Part shown: positions 1-7,374 of the stretch, piece by piece
How the letters are laid out: each line of letters begins with the position of its first letter
Numbering within the stretch: the stretch's first letter is position 1
NCBI RefSeq assembly: GCF_003289625.1
Contig: NZ_QMBN01000001.1
Span: 310,001 to 374,000 of the forward strand
Direction of reading: 5' to 3'
Source of the DNA: Microbacterium sp. SMR1
GTDB taxonomy: Bacteria; Actinomycetota; Actinomycetes; Actinomycetales; Microbacteriaceae
Length of the DNA: 64,000 nt
The notes under the pieces: generated by a model
Seen by the model: only the letters and a program-made list of their open reading frames with translations
The model's database searches: none
Told to the model about the DNA's origin: nothing
Made by a program: the position numbers and the translations under genes

Positions 1-13
1 GAGTGGTCGTCAC
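1..13 (-). CDS. Start of a divergent gene cut by the left edge (possibly ctaE)
   Basis: Only four codons are visible: a GTG start at 13 reading V-T-T-T leftwards off the window. What supports a real start is a CATAAT -10 box on the minus strand (21-26) ending 7 nt before the GTG, the leaderless arrangement used by many genes here. In other actinobacteria the gene divergent from trpD is often ctaE (cytochrome c oxidase subunit III), whose N-terminus is commonly Thr-rich. The identity is synteny-based inference and nothing in 13 bases proves it. Confidence 0.3.
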
Positions 14-20
14 GGCATCC

Positions 21-26
21 ATTATG
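21..26 (-). promoter_or_regulatory. -10 box of the left-edge divergent gene
   Basis: CATAAT on the minus strand, 7 nt before the GTG at 13. The intervening bases carry one copy of the octamer CGGCATCC (13-20) that recurs through the window. Confidence 0.35.
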
Positions 27-143
27 GCCGATCTGGAGGGTGGTTTCTGCATCGCTGAAGGTCTGGTCGGATCGCGCCGCGGTTAGGGCGACCTAAGGAT
101 CAGCCGAAAGTCGCCCGACAACCGGCCGATAGGATCGTGTGTC

Positions 144-1193
144 ATGGCTCAGTACGCGTGGCGCGACATCCTGACCGACCTTCTCGAGAAGCGCGATCTC
201 AGCGTGTCGGCGGCGACCTGGGCGATGCGCGAGGTCATGGCCGGTCGCGCATCCGCCGCGCAGCTGGCCGGGTTCCTCGTGGCTCTGCGCGCCAAGGGTG
301 AGACCGTCGATGAGATCGTCGGCTTCCGCGACGCGATCCTCGAGGCGGCGCTCCCTCTCGCCGTTCCGACCGACGCGCTCGACATCGTGGGGACCGGGGG
401 TGACCGATTCGGCACGGTGAACGTGTCGACCATGGCGTCCATCGTCGCGGCTGCCACCGGCGTTCCCGTCGTCAAGCACGGCAACAAGGCGGCGAGCTCG
501 AAGTCGGGCTCCTCGGACGTGCTCGCCGCGCTGGGCATCGACCTCTCGCTCGACCCCGATGATGTGGCACGGGTGCTGCAGGAAGCGGGGATCACCTTCG
601 CGTTCGCCTCGGCCTTCCACCCCGGATTCCGGCATGCCGGCCCGGCTCGTGCTGAGCTCGGCATCCCCACTGTCTTCAACTTCCTCGGGCCGCTCTGCAA
701 CCCGGCGCGCGCTGAGGCGAACGCGGTGGGCGTCGCGCACCTCGACCGGGTGCCGCTCATCACGGGCGTGTTCCGCACTCGCGGTGCGACCGCCCTGGTC
801 TTCCGCGGTGACGACGGGCTCGATGAACTGACGACGACTGGCCACAGCCGCATCTGGGAGGTCAGCCGCGGCGACATCCACGAGCACGATCTGGATCCGC
901 GTGATCTCGGGATGCCGCTCGCGCGCATCGAGGATCTGCTGGGCGGGGACCCGCAGCACAACGCCGCGGTCGTCCACCGGGTTCTGTCCGGAGAGACCGG
1001 GCCGGTGCGTGACATCGTGGTGCTGAACGCGGCGGCGGGAATCGTGGCGTACCGCCTGTGGCGGGATGCTGCCCAGGTGCAGCGCCCGATCCTCGAGCGC
1101 CTCGCGGAGGCGGCCGACGATGCGTCGCAGGCCCTCGACTCCGGCGCCGCTGCCGGCACCCTGGAGCGCTGGATCTCCGCGTCGGCCGGTTGA
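144..1193 (+). CDS. trpD: Anthranilate phosphoribosyltransferase
   Basis: Second step of tryptophan synthesis: anthranilate plus PRPP gives N-(5-phosphoribosyl)anthranilate, in the cytoplasm. The 349-aa product has the usual family length. The family glycine-rich PRPP-binding segment is clear (DIVGTGGDRFGTVNVST), followed by KHGNKAASSKSGSSDVL and the anthranilate-contact region FAFASAFHPGFRHAGPAR, then the conserved FNFLGPLCNP. The ATG at 144 lies 8 nt behind a TAGGAT box (130-135), so the mRNA has little or no leader. It stands alone: no other trp gene is adjacent and the next gene encodes an unrelated membrane protein. Residues 283-349 are more variable, as is normal for the family. Confidence 0.97.
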   Translation: MAQYAWRDILTDLLEKRDLSVSAATWAMREVMAGRASAAQLAGFLVALRAKGETVDEIVGFRDAILEAALPLAVPTDALDIVGTGGDRFGTVNVSTMASIVAAATGVPVVKHGNKAASSKSGSSDVLAALGIDLSLDPDDVARVLQEAGITFAFASAFHPGFRHAGPARAELGIPTVFNFLGPLCNPARAEANAVGVAHLDRVPLITGVFRTRGATALVFRGDDGLDELTTTGHSRIWEVSRGDIHEHDLDPRDLGMPLARIEDLLGGDPQHNAAVVHRVLSGETGPVRDIVVLNAAAGIVAYRLWRDAAQVQRPILERLAEAADDASQALDSGAAAGTLERWISASAG

Positions 1194-1286
1194 GGTCAGA
1201 CCACATCGGTTTTTCACGGCATCGCGCGCACGGCGCCGAGAGCCCGGATGCATAGCGTGAGGCGCAACGCACCCGAGGAGGACCCG

Positions 1287-1778
1287 ATGTCACACACCAC
1301 CCCCACCGCCCATACGGTCGAAGCGCCCGTCCGCCGAGCCGGCCTCGTGAAGATCCTGGGCGTGCTCGGGATGCTGGGCGGAGTCGTGCTGATCATCGGC
1401 GGGCTCGTCGTCTGGTCGATCGTGTCGGGTCAGCTCCGCGCGGAGAACATCACCGTCCCGGATGATGCGGCCGCCTTCCAGGGCCAGACCGTGGCCGGTC
1501 CGTTCACCGCATACGTGCAGGCGGACATCATCCAGCACCACGCACTCGACGCATCCGGCGGCAAGACGTACGCGGAGCTGGACAAGGACGATCCCGTCCG
1601 GGCCACCATGATGAACGCGTCGTTCCTGCGCGCGTCGCTGTTCACTTCCGTCGTGTCGTTCGGCGTCGCCGCCTTCGCCATGGGCGTGGGTATCCTGTCG
1701 ATCATCTTCGGCTTCGCGATTCACCGCCTGGCCTCGGCCCCGGTGGTCGTCCGCCGGTCGGCGGTCACCTCCGGCTGA
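1287..1778 (+). CDS. Small two-helix membrane protein, function unknown
   Basis: 163 aa. A short basic N-terminus is followed by a hydrophobic helix (about residues 18-46, VKILGVLGMLGGVVLIIGG), an extracytoplasmic stretch of about 65 residues, and a second helix (about 114-145, ending GILSIIFGFAIH). I chose the ATG at 1287 because a strong GAGGAGG ribosome site (1275-1281) sits just before it; an ATG at 1248 is in frame but has no such site. The external loop has no cysteine pair or recognisable enzyme motif. The topology resembles the protein at 35550-36026, although the sequences do not obviously align. I cannot assign a function; a membrane-anchored accessory protein is the limit of what can be said. 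Confidence 0.75.
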   Translation: MSHTTPTAHTVEAPVRRAGLVKILGVLGMLGGVVLIIGGLVVWSIVSGQLRAENITVPDDAAAFQGQTVAGPFTAYVQADIIQHHALDASGGKTYAELDKDDPVRATMMNASFLRASLFTSVVSFGVAAFAMGVGILSIIFGFAIHRLASAPVVVRRSAVTSG

Positions 1779-1790
1779 ACAGGGAGGAGC

Positions 1791-1816
1791 GAGGCCCGCG
1801 CCGCGGCGCGGGCCTC
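1791..1816. terminator. 26-bp perfect GC palindrome between two genes
   Basis: The two halves GAGGCCCGCGCCG and CGGCGCGGGCCTC are exact reverse complements with no spacer. As RNA it would fold into an 11-bp stem with a 4-nt loop. It ends 4 nt before the next start codon and 12 nt after the previous stop codon, and there is no U tract. It could terminate the upstream transcript or hide the ribosome site of the PHP gene. Confidence 0.5.
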
Positions 1817-1820
1817 CGGC

Positions 1821-2825
1821 ATGCATATGGGACCTGTCGACGCCCTGACCGAGATCGCCGAACTGCTCGAGCGCGAACGGTCGTCGAAGTACAAGTCGAA
1901 GGCGTTCCGCGCCGCTGCCGACGCGATTCGAGATCTGCCGGACGACGTTCTCGACGACGTCTCCGCGCTGCGCCGACGTCCGGGGATCGGCGATCGCACG
2001 CTGACCGTGATCGTGGAAGCCCGCGCCGGCGGGGTGCCCGCATACCTCGCGGATCTGCGGGAGCGGCGCGGTGTGGTCGTCGCCGGCGAGCTCCGACGTC
2101 GACTCCGCGGCGACCTGCACTGCCACTCCGACTGGTCGGACGGGACGACCCCGATCGCCGAGATGGTCGCCGCGGCCCGGAATCTCGGGCACGAGTACCT
2201 CGCGTTGACCGACCACTCGCCGCGACTCCGGGTGGCCCGCGGGCTGTCTCCCGAGCGCCTGCGCGATCAGCTCGACGTCGTCGCCGGGATGAGCGGTGAG
2301 GGGTTCACGTTGCTCAGCGGCATCGAGGTGGACATCCTCGACGACGGGGCGCTCGATCAGGAGGACGAGCTGCTGCAGCGCCTCGACATCGTGGTCGCGT
2401 CGGCGCATTCGAAGCTGCGGATGGCCCGTGGGGCGATGACGCGACGCCTGGTGGCCGCCGCATCCGATCCCCGCGTCGACGTGCTCGGGCACGTGACCGG
2501 CCGACTGGTCGAAGGTTCCCGGGGGACGAGGCCGCCGTCCGAGTTCGATCCGGAGCCCGTCTTCGCGGCGTGCGCGGAACACGGGGTGGCGGTGGAGATC
2601 AACTCGCGGCCGGAGCGGCAGGACCCGCCAGACGACCTCATCGAACAGGCGATCGCGGCGGGGTGCCTGTTCTCGATCGACTCCGACGCTCACGCCCCAG
2701 GGCAGCTGTCGCTGATCGACTACGGGGCCGAGCGCGCGGAGCGGCTGGGGGTTCCCGCCGATCGCATCGTCACGACATGGCCTCTCCACCGGCTGCGGGA
2801 GTGGACTGGTCGCACCCGCTCCTGA
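1821..2825 (+). CDS. HhH-PHP domain protein (PolX-like without polymerase core)
   Basis: 334 aa. Residues about 5-90 resemble the N-terminal 8-kDa/helix-hairpin-helix part of family X DNA polymerases, including a DNA-binding hairpin motif RRPGIGDRT. From about residue 93 a PHP metallo-hydrolase domain follows, with its metal ligands visible: GDLHCHSDWSDG, ALTDHSPR, GIEVDIL, ASAHSKLR, EINSRPER and SIDSDAHAP. Bacterial PolX proteins carry a nucleotidyltransferase palm between these parts; here it is absent and the protein is about 240 residues shorter. PHP domains act as phosphatases or 3'-5' exonucleases. A DNA-end processing phosphoesterase is plausible, a histidinol-phosphatase role less so because of the HhH. 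The start may be ATG 1821 or 1827. It converges with the exonuclease gene 17 bp away. Confidence 0.85.
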   Translation: MHMGPVDALTEIAELLERERSSKYKSKAFRAAADAIRDLPDDVLDDVSALRRRPGIGDRTLTVIVEARAGGVPAYLADLRERRGVVVAGELRRRLRGDLHCHSDWSDGTTPIAEMVAAARNLGHEYLALTDHSPRLRVARGLSPERLRDQLDVVAGMSGEGFTLLSGIEVDILDDGALDQEDELLQRLDIVVASAHSKLRMARGAMTRRLVAAASDPRVDVLGHVTGRLVEGSRGTRPPSEFDPEPVFAACAEHGVAVEINSRPERQDPPDDLIEQAIAAGCLFSIDSDAHAPGQLSLIDYGAERAERLGVPADRIVTTWPLHRLREWTGRTRS

Positions 2826-2841
2826 GAACGCGGCGGTGGAG

Positions 2842-3759
2842 TCAGGTGCGGTCGCGGAGTGCGGATGCCGCGCGTGCGAGCGAACCGCCCAGCCCACGGC
2901 GATCGGCAACCTCTGCGACGGTGTCGGCATCGGTGCCGCGGATGCGTCCCTCGACAGCGCCGAGGTCCAGGTCGCGCACCACCCGGACGACCCGCGGAGC
3001 TACCGCGAGGTAATCCGCTGCCGCGGCGAGCTTCGCGCGAACCCCGGCGCTCATGCCCTCGCCCCTCTCGGCCGCCGCCAGGATGCCGTCGAGGTCGCCG
3101 TGAGCGGCGAGGAGGGTCGCCGCGGTCTTCTCGCCCACACCGGCCACGCCGGGGAGTCCGTCGGAAGCGTCACCGCGCATCGTGGCGAAGTCGGCGTACT
3201 GGTCGGGGCGCACGGCGTACTTCGCCACGACCGCCTCGCCGGTGAGCACATCGAGGTTGCTCATGCCCCGGCCGGTGTAGACGACGCGGATCTGCCGCGC
3301 GTCATCCACGAGCTGGATGAGGTCGCGGTCGCCGGTGACGACGTCGACGGGCATCGTCGCGCGCGTCGCGAGCGTGCCGATCACGTCGTCGGCCTCGTGG
3401 TCGGGTGCCCCGACGATCGGGATGCCGAGGACGCCGAGGCTCTCGCGGATGGTCGGGATCTGCGCCTCGAGCGGGTCGGGCACGACCTCGACATCGGGAC
3501 CGGTCTCGACCGTCTCGGCGACGCGGTGCGTCTTGTACGTCGGGATCAGGTCGACACGCCACTGCGGTCGCCAGTCGTCATCCCAGCAGGCGATCAGGTG
3601 AGTCGGCTCGTACGTCGTGACGAGCTTCGCGATCATGTCGAGGAAGCCGCGGGCCGCATTGACCGGCCGGCCCTCGGAGTCCTTGACGGTGTCGGGGACG
3701 CCGTAGAACGCGCGGAAGTACAGGGATGCGCTGTCGAGCAGCATGAGTCGGTCGCTCAT
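2842..3759 (-). CDS. Stand-alone 5'-3' exonuclease (PolI N-terminal / FEN family)
   Basis: 305 aa, matching the 5'-nuclease domain of DNA polymerase I with no polymerase domain. Conserved metal-binding regions can be read in order: LMLLDSASLYFRAF near the N-terminus, ACWDDDWRPQWR, HEADDVIGTLA, VVTGDRDLIQLVDD, and the helix-hairpin-helix DASDGLPGVAGVGEKTAA. Such proteins cleave 5' flaps and RNA-primed ends during Okazaki fragment maturation. The start MSDRLML at 3759 was chosen because the upstream extension is low-complexity shadow sequence and a CAGGAT -10-like box lies 6 nt upstream. The window contains no polA; in some other actinobacteria polA lies next to rpsA. Monocistronic and convergent with the PHP gene. 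Confidence 0.93.
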   Translation of the reverse strand: MSDRLMLLDSASLYFRAFYGVPDTVKDSEGRPVNAARGFLDMIAKLVTTYEPTHLIACWDDDWRPQWRVDLIPTYKTHRVAETVETGPDVEVVPDPLEAQIPTIRESLGVLGIPIVGAPDHEADDVIGTLATRATMPVDVVTGDRDLIQLVDDARQIRVVYTGRGMSNLDVLTGEAVVAKYAVRPDQYADFATMRGDASDGLPGVAGVGEKTAATLLAAHGDLDGILAAAERGEGMSAGVRAKLAAAADYLAVAPRVVRVVRDLDLGAVEGRIRGTDADTVAEVADRRGLGGSLARAASALRDRT

Positions 3760-3814
3760 CGCATCATCCTGGCACGGGAGGCGGATCCCGCAGCATCGTG
3801 CTGATCCAGACTGC

Positions 3815-4513
3815 TCAGCATCCGGGCCCCGACGGCGGCTCGGTGCAGACCCGATCGACGAGCGTTCCCCGTGCCTCGAGCACCTCGACGGTGTACCCGG
3901 CGGTCGGGATCTCGAGCGCGCCCGGCACCGGTCGCCAGCCGCGGCCGAAATCGACCTCCGCGCGGTAGCGGACGGTGGCGGTCGCGACATAGCTGCCTCG
4001 CGAGCGGTACGTGTGGCTCGCGGCTGTCCGGGCGGTGGCTGCGACGGTGCGGGTGCTGCCGTCGCCGGGAGCGATGACGATCTCGTCCGGCGTGAAGCGC
4101 ACGGTGACCGGCAGGTCGAACAGCGTTCCCGTGGCCGTGTGCTGCGACGTCGCGATCAGGAAGTCGAGCGGGAGCCCGGCGACACCGTAGCCGGCCGGCT
4201 GGCTGCTGAGCGCACCCGGTTGCGGAGCGAAGGACGCGACATCGGCGATCGTCGCCTGCGGCAGAAGCGAGACGGTGAAGTCGTCGCACCGGTTCAGCGC
4301 CCCGCAGTCTCTCGGTGGGGCTGGCTGGGTGTCGGTTTCGTCGCTCCGGCTCGTGCTCGGAGGCCGTGTCAATTGTCCACTTACGGACAAGTTGCTGCCG
4401 CTGTTAGCGACATCACACGTCGCAGTCCAGCTGCCGACCCCGGCGCAGTAGTTGCCGGTCGTGTCGGAACTGGTTGCCGTGGACATGAGCAGGATCGCGA
4501 TGCTGGTCAGCAC
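3815..4513 (-). CDS. Secreted or surface protein with PKD-like domain, unknown function
   Basis: 232 aa from a GTG start at 4513. The N-terminus has a short hydrophobic run (LTSIAILLMSTATSS) with no positive charge, so it is a weak signal peptide. A Ser/Thr/Pro-rich linker follows. The last 100 residues look like a beta-sandwich of the PKD type, with the signature ASHTYRSRGSYVATATVRY. Cysteines occur at both ends (YCAGVGSWTATC near the N-terminus, VCTEPPSGPGC at the C-terminus), suggesting disulfides outside the cell. Its start overlaps the stop of the lipoprotein upstream by 7 nt, so the two are almost certainly cotranslated. GC content is visibly lower here than in neighbouring genes, e.g. 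CAATTGTCCACTTACGG near 4372. No enzyme motif was recognised. Confidence 0.65.
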   Translation of the reverse strand: MLTSIAILLMSTATSSDTTGNYCAGVGSWTATCDVANSGSNLSVSGQLTRPPSTSRSDETDTQPAPPRDCGALNRCDDFTVSLLPQATIADVASFAPQPGALSSQPAGYGVAGLPLDFLIATSQHTATGTLFDLPVTVRFTPDEIVIAPGDGSTRTVAATARTAASHTYRSRGSYVATATVRYRAEVDFGRGWRPVPGALEIPTAGYTVEVLEARGTLVDRVCTEPPSGPGC

Positions 4514-5049
4514 GTGGGGTTTCCTTCTCGGCCCTCGATTCTGACGATGACCGGGTGGCCGCCGTTCGTCTCTTCTACCGTCACGAGGAGACTTTGAATC
4601 GGCACGCGCTCCGGTGATACGAGTGATTCTCCATCTGCGGCGCGCACTTCCACCGTCGAGACATCAAGGCATACTGCGAGCTGGACGCGGTCCTGCTGCA
4701 CACTTCCCGCGAACTCAATCGACGTAGTTCTTGAGCTCCCGGAGACAGTCACATTCTGGGAGTTGTAGTTGGATAGAGCTTCTCGATCTGCTTCTTGCAC
4801 GTCGCCGGTGGTCAGGGCATAGACGGGTTCGAACGTCGTCGGGTCGGAGAGGTCCACGGCATTGAGGGCGTCGACGTAGGCGCGGTAGGTTGCTTCGGCG
4901 GCGGCGAAAGCGGCGGTGTCGCTGTCGGTGGGGGAGGGCGCTGTCGCCGTTGGCTCGGGGGTGGGCGAGGACGCGGGGGAGCCGCATCCGGTTGTCAGCA
5001 GTGCGACGGCGAGGACGGCGGCGACAGCATGGCGGCGTCGGACGAACAT
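4507..5049 (-). CDS. Lipoprotein of unknown function
   Basis: 180 aa. A classic lipoprotein signal: MFVRRRHAVAAV, a hydrophobic core and the lipobox LLTTGC, with the modified cysteine at about residue 22. A Ser/Pro/Thr linker follows, then a domain with the pattern AAEATYRAYVDALNAVD typical of small actinobacterial lipoproteins that fold like NTF2/SnoaL proteins. It is first in a two-gene unit with the secreted protein at 3815-4513 (7-nt overlap). A minus-strand TACGTT box at 5056-5061 ends 6 nt before the ATG, indicating leaderless transcription. A partner role on the membrane outer face is inferred from the overlap; nothing shows the substrate. Confidence 0.8.
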   Translation of the reverse strand: MFVRRRHAVAAVLAVALLTTGCGSPASSPTPEPTATAPSPTDSDTAAFAAAEATYRAYVDALNAVDLSDPTTFEPVYALTTGDVQEADREALSNYNSQNVTVSGSSRTTSIEFAGSVQQDRVQLAVCLDVSTVEVRAADGESLVSPERVPIQSLLVTVEETNGGHPVIVRIEGREGNPTC

Positions 5050-5055
5050 GCCCCG

Positions 5056-5061
5056 AACGTA
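5056..5061 (-). promoter_or_regulatory. Leaderless -10 box of the lipoprotein gene
   Basis: TACGTT on the minus strand, 6 nt before the ATG at 5049. Confidence 0.45.
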
Positions 5062-5127
5062 GCGACCCCGATCCTCCGCCCGCGGGAACTTTCCACAGGG
5101 CTGTCTCGTAGCCTGGAGGGATGCGGA

Positions 5128-5559
5128 GTGGTGGTGCACATGTCGTTCGGTGAGGCGGCGCTCAGGCGGCGTCCGACGGACGCGGCGCCCTGCCCGTGCG
5201 GCGGCGGCGCGTTCGGCGCCTGCTGCGGTCCCATCCTCGACGGGCAGGCGGCGGGAACTGCGGAGCAGCTCACGCGTTCGCGCTACACCGCGTTCGCCGT
5301 GCGAGACCGTACCCATCTCGCGCGAACCTGGCACCCTGCGACGCGTCCCGACGATCTGGAGGCGGACGGCCCGGAGGAGTGGACGGGGCTCACGGTCGTT
5401 CGGGCCGCCGGCGGCGCGGAGGACGCCACGGGCATCGTCGAGTTCCGGGCCCGGTGGCGCTCCGGTTCCGATTCCGGAGAGCTCCACGAGGTCAGCCGAT
5501 TCACTCGAGTACGCGGCCGATGGCTCTACGTCGGTGGTGTCGTCGACCCCTCCGCGTGA
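5128..5559 (+). CDS. YchJ-like SEC-C motif protein (UPF0225 family)
   Basis: About 143 aa. The N-terminal metal-binding SEC-C motif is CPCGGGAFGACCGP, followed by the family signature LTRSRYTAFAVRDRTHLARTWHP and the closing block RFTRVRGRWLYVGG. YchJ proteins have a SEC-C zinc motif plus an NTF2-like fold; the E. coli protein has a second SEC-C motif at the C-terminus, which is missing here. The start is uncertain: GTG 5128 has an ideally spaced GGAGGG (5115-5120), while ATG 5140 gives 139 aa. An out-of-frame ATG at 5121 sits in leaderless position behind TAGCCT (5109-5114). The biochemical function of the family is not established. Confidence 0.8.
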   Translation: MVVHMSFGEAALRRRPTDAAPCPCGGGAFGACCGPILDGQAAGTAEQLTRSRYTAFAVRDRTHLARTWHPATRPDDLEADGPEEWTGLTVVRAAGGAEDATGIVEFRARWRSGSDSGELHEVSRFTRVRGRWLYVGGVVDPSA

Positions 5560-5642
5560 CCGATCGGGACGGGCCGGGCACCCGGCGCCGCCGCGTCGAG
5601 CAGGAAGCGCTGGAGGACTGGAATCGAGCGGGTTCGCTCTGA
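5556..5642 (+). CDS. Possible 28-aa small protein coupled to the YchJ-like gene
   Basis: A GTG overlaps the TGA of the preceding gene in the pattern GTGA and opens a 28-codon frame ending at 5642. The product has an Arg-rich N-terminal half (GTRRRR) and an acidic/hydrophobic half (VEQEALEDWNRAGSL). The composition is more protein-like than random high-GC frames, and the stop/start overlap matches many coupled gene pairs in this window. There is no homologue I can name. It may be a chance frame. Confidence 0.3.
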   Translation: MTDRDGPGTRRRRVEQEALEDWNRAGSL

Positions 5643-5648
5643 TACCCT
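5643..5648 (+). promoter_or_regulatory. Probable rpsA promoter -10 box
   Basis: TACCCT fits the TAnnnT pattern and lies about 145 nt upstream of the rpsA ATG, leaving a leader of about 140 nt that is long enough for translational control of the S1 gene. No clear -35 was seen. Confidence 0.3.
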
Positions 5649-5792
5649 GGATCGTCACTCGTGTGGCTTCGTCGCCATGCGCATCTGACGCATCATCCAC
5701 AACCATCCGCCTCGATCGCGGCCGTCGTCCCCGAGATGACGTGCCCCGGATTCGCGGCCCGACACCCTGACCCAACAAGGACAACCCACTAC

Positions 5793-7250
5793 ATGACTAA
5801 CGCAACGACCGCCCCGGCCACCAAGCAGGTCGCTATCAACGACATCGGATCTGCTGAGGACTTCCTGGCCGCGGTCGAGAAGACTCTGAAGTTCTTCAAC
5901 GACGGCGACCTCATCGAAGGCACCGTGGTGAAGATCGACCGCGACGAGGTCCTCCTCGACGTCGGCTACAAGACCGAGGGTGTCATCCCCTCGCGCGAGC
6001 TTTCCATCAAGCACGACGTCGACCCCAACGAGGTCGTCAAGGTCGGCGACGAGGTCGAAGCCCTCGTTCTCCAGAAGGAGGACAAGGAAGGTCGCCTCAT
6101 CCTCTCCAAGAAGCGCGCGCAGTACGAGCGCGCCTGGGGTGACGTCGAGAAGATCAAGGAGAACGACGGTGTCGTCACCGGCTCCGTGATCGAGGTCGTC
6201 AAGGGTGGTCTGATCGTCGACATCGGCCTGCGCGGCTTCCTGCCGGCATCGCTCATCGAGCTGCGTCGCGTCCGCGACCTCACGCCGTACCTCGGCCAGG
6301 AGATCGAGGCCAAGATCCTCGAGCTCGACAAGAACCGCAACAACGTCGTGCTCTCGCGCCGCGCCCTGCTCGAGCAGACGCAGTCCGAGTCGCGCACCAC
6401 GTTCCTCAACAACCTCCACAAGGGTCAGGTCCGCAAGGGCGTCGTCTCGTCGATCGTCAACTTCGGTGCGTTCGTCGACCTGGGCGGCGTGGACGGCCTC
6501 GTGCACGTCTCCGAGCTCTCGTGGAAGCACATCGAACACGCTTCCGAGGTCGTCGAGGTCGGCCAGGAGGTCACCGTCGAGATCCTCGAGGTCGACCTCG
6601 ACCGCGAGCGCGTCTCGCTGTCGCTCAAGGCGACGCAGGAGGACCCGTGGCAGGTCTTCGCCCGCACCCACGCGATCGGACAGGTCGCGCCGGGCAAGGT
6701 CACCAAGCTCGTTCCGTTCGGTGCGTTCGTTCGCGTCGCTGACGGCATCGAGGGCCTCGTGCACATCTCCGAGCTGTCGGGCAAGCACGTCGAGCTCGCC
6801 GAGCAGGTCGTGTCGGTCGGCGAAGAGGTCTTCGTCAAGATCATCGACATCGACCTCGAGCGTCGCCGCATCTCGCTCTCGCTGAAGCAGGCGAACGAGT
6901 CGGTCGACCCCTACGGCACCGAGTTCGACCCCGCCCTCTACGGCATGGTCACCGAGTACGACGAGAACGGGGAGTACAAGTACCCCGAGGGCTTCGACCC
7001 GGAGACCAACCAGTGGAAGGAAGGCTTCGACGAGCAGCGTCTGGCTTGGGAGGCCGAGTACGCGGCAGCTCAGGGTCGCTGGGAGGCGCACAAGGCTGCT
7101 GTCGTCAAGGCCCTCGAGGCCGAGGCGGCTGCTCCCGCCGACAACGGCTCGTCGTTCTCGTCGGACGTCCAGTCCGCGAGCACCGGCGGCGGCACGCTGG
7201 CCGACGACGAGGCTCTCGCCGCTCTGCGCGAGAAGCTCTCGGGTCGCTGA
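5793..7250 (+). CDS. rpsA: 30S ribosomal protein S1
   Basis: 485 aa with four S1/OB-fold repeats, the normal number for actinobacterial S1 (E. coli has six). They begin near residues 39 (GDLIEGTVVKIDRDEVLLDVGY), 125 (GVVTGSVIEVVKGGLIVDIG), 212 (GQVRKGVVSSIVNFGAFVDLGG) and 297 (GQVAPGKVTKLVPFGAFVRV). The last two share the HVSELS/HISELS signature. The C-terminus is an acidic, Ala-rich tail. S1 binds single-stranded mRNA on the 30S subunit and helps initiation. I chose the ATG at 5793 because the long upstream extension lacks family similarity; a weak AAGGA lies 13 nt upstream. A strong hairpin terminator follows. Confidence 0.98.
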   Translation: MTNATTAPATKQVAINDIGSAEDFLAAVEKTLKFFNDGDLIEGTVVKIDRDEVLLDVGYKTEGVIPSRELSIKHDVDPNEVVKVGDEVEALVLQKEDKEGRLILSKKRAQYERAWGDVEKIKENDGVVTGSVIEVVKGGLIVDIGLRGFLPASLIELRRVRDLTPYLGQEIEAKILELDKNRNNVVLSRRALLEQTQSESRTTFLNNLHKGQVRKGVVSSIVNFGAFVDLGGVDGLVHVSELSWKHIEHASEVVEVGQEVTVEILEVDLDRERVSLSLKATQEDPWQVFARTHAIGQVAPGKVTKLVPFGAFVRVADGIEGLVHISELSGKHVELAEQVVSVGEEVFVKIIDIDLERRRISLSLKQANESVDPYGTEFDPALYGMVTEYDENGEYKYPEGFDPETNQWKEGFDEQRLAWEAEYAAAQGRWEAHKAAVVKALEAEAAAPADNGSSFSSDVQSASTGGGTLADDEALAALREKLSGR

Positions 7251-7266
7251 GCCCACACTGATACGA

Positions 7267-7301
7267 CGGAAGGGTCGGAGCCTCGTGCTCCGGCCCTTCC
7301 G
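7267..7301 (+). terminator. rpsA terminator hairpin
   Basis: The stem GGAAGGGTCGGAGC (7268-7281) pairs with GCTCCGGCCCTTCC (7287-7300) with one G-U pair and a 5-nt loop, closed by an extra C-G pair. The U tract after it is weak (GCCGTTTCC), as is common in actinobacteria. Confidence 0.85.
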
Positions 7302-7362
7302 CCGTTTCCGGGCGACGTAACGAGATTCCGCCGTGCCGTGCGCGCGGGCGTCCGTGACGCGA

Positions 7363-7368
7363 TAGTTT
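7363..7368 (+). promoter_or_regulatory. Leaderless -10 box of the sensor kinase gene
   Basis: TAGTTT, 6 nt before the ATG at 7375. Confidence 0.5.
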
Positions 7369-7374
7369 CAGTGC

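Noticed and set aside
5655..7256. Open frame of 533 codons antisense to rpsA
   Set aside because: Acidic Val/Leu/Asp repeats mirror the S1 repeats of the sense strand; not a protein.
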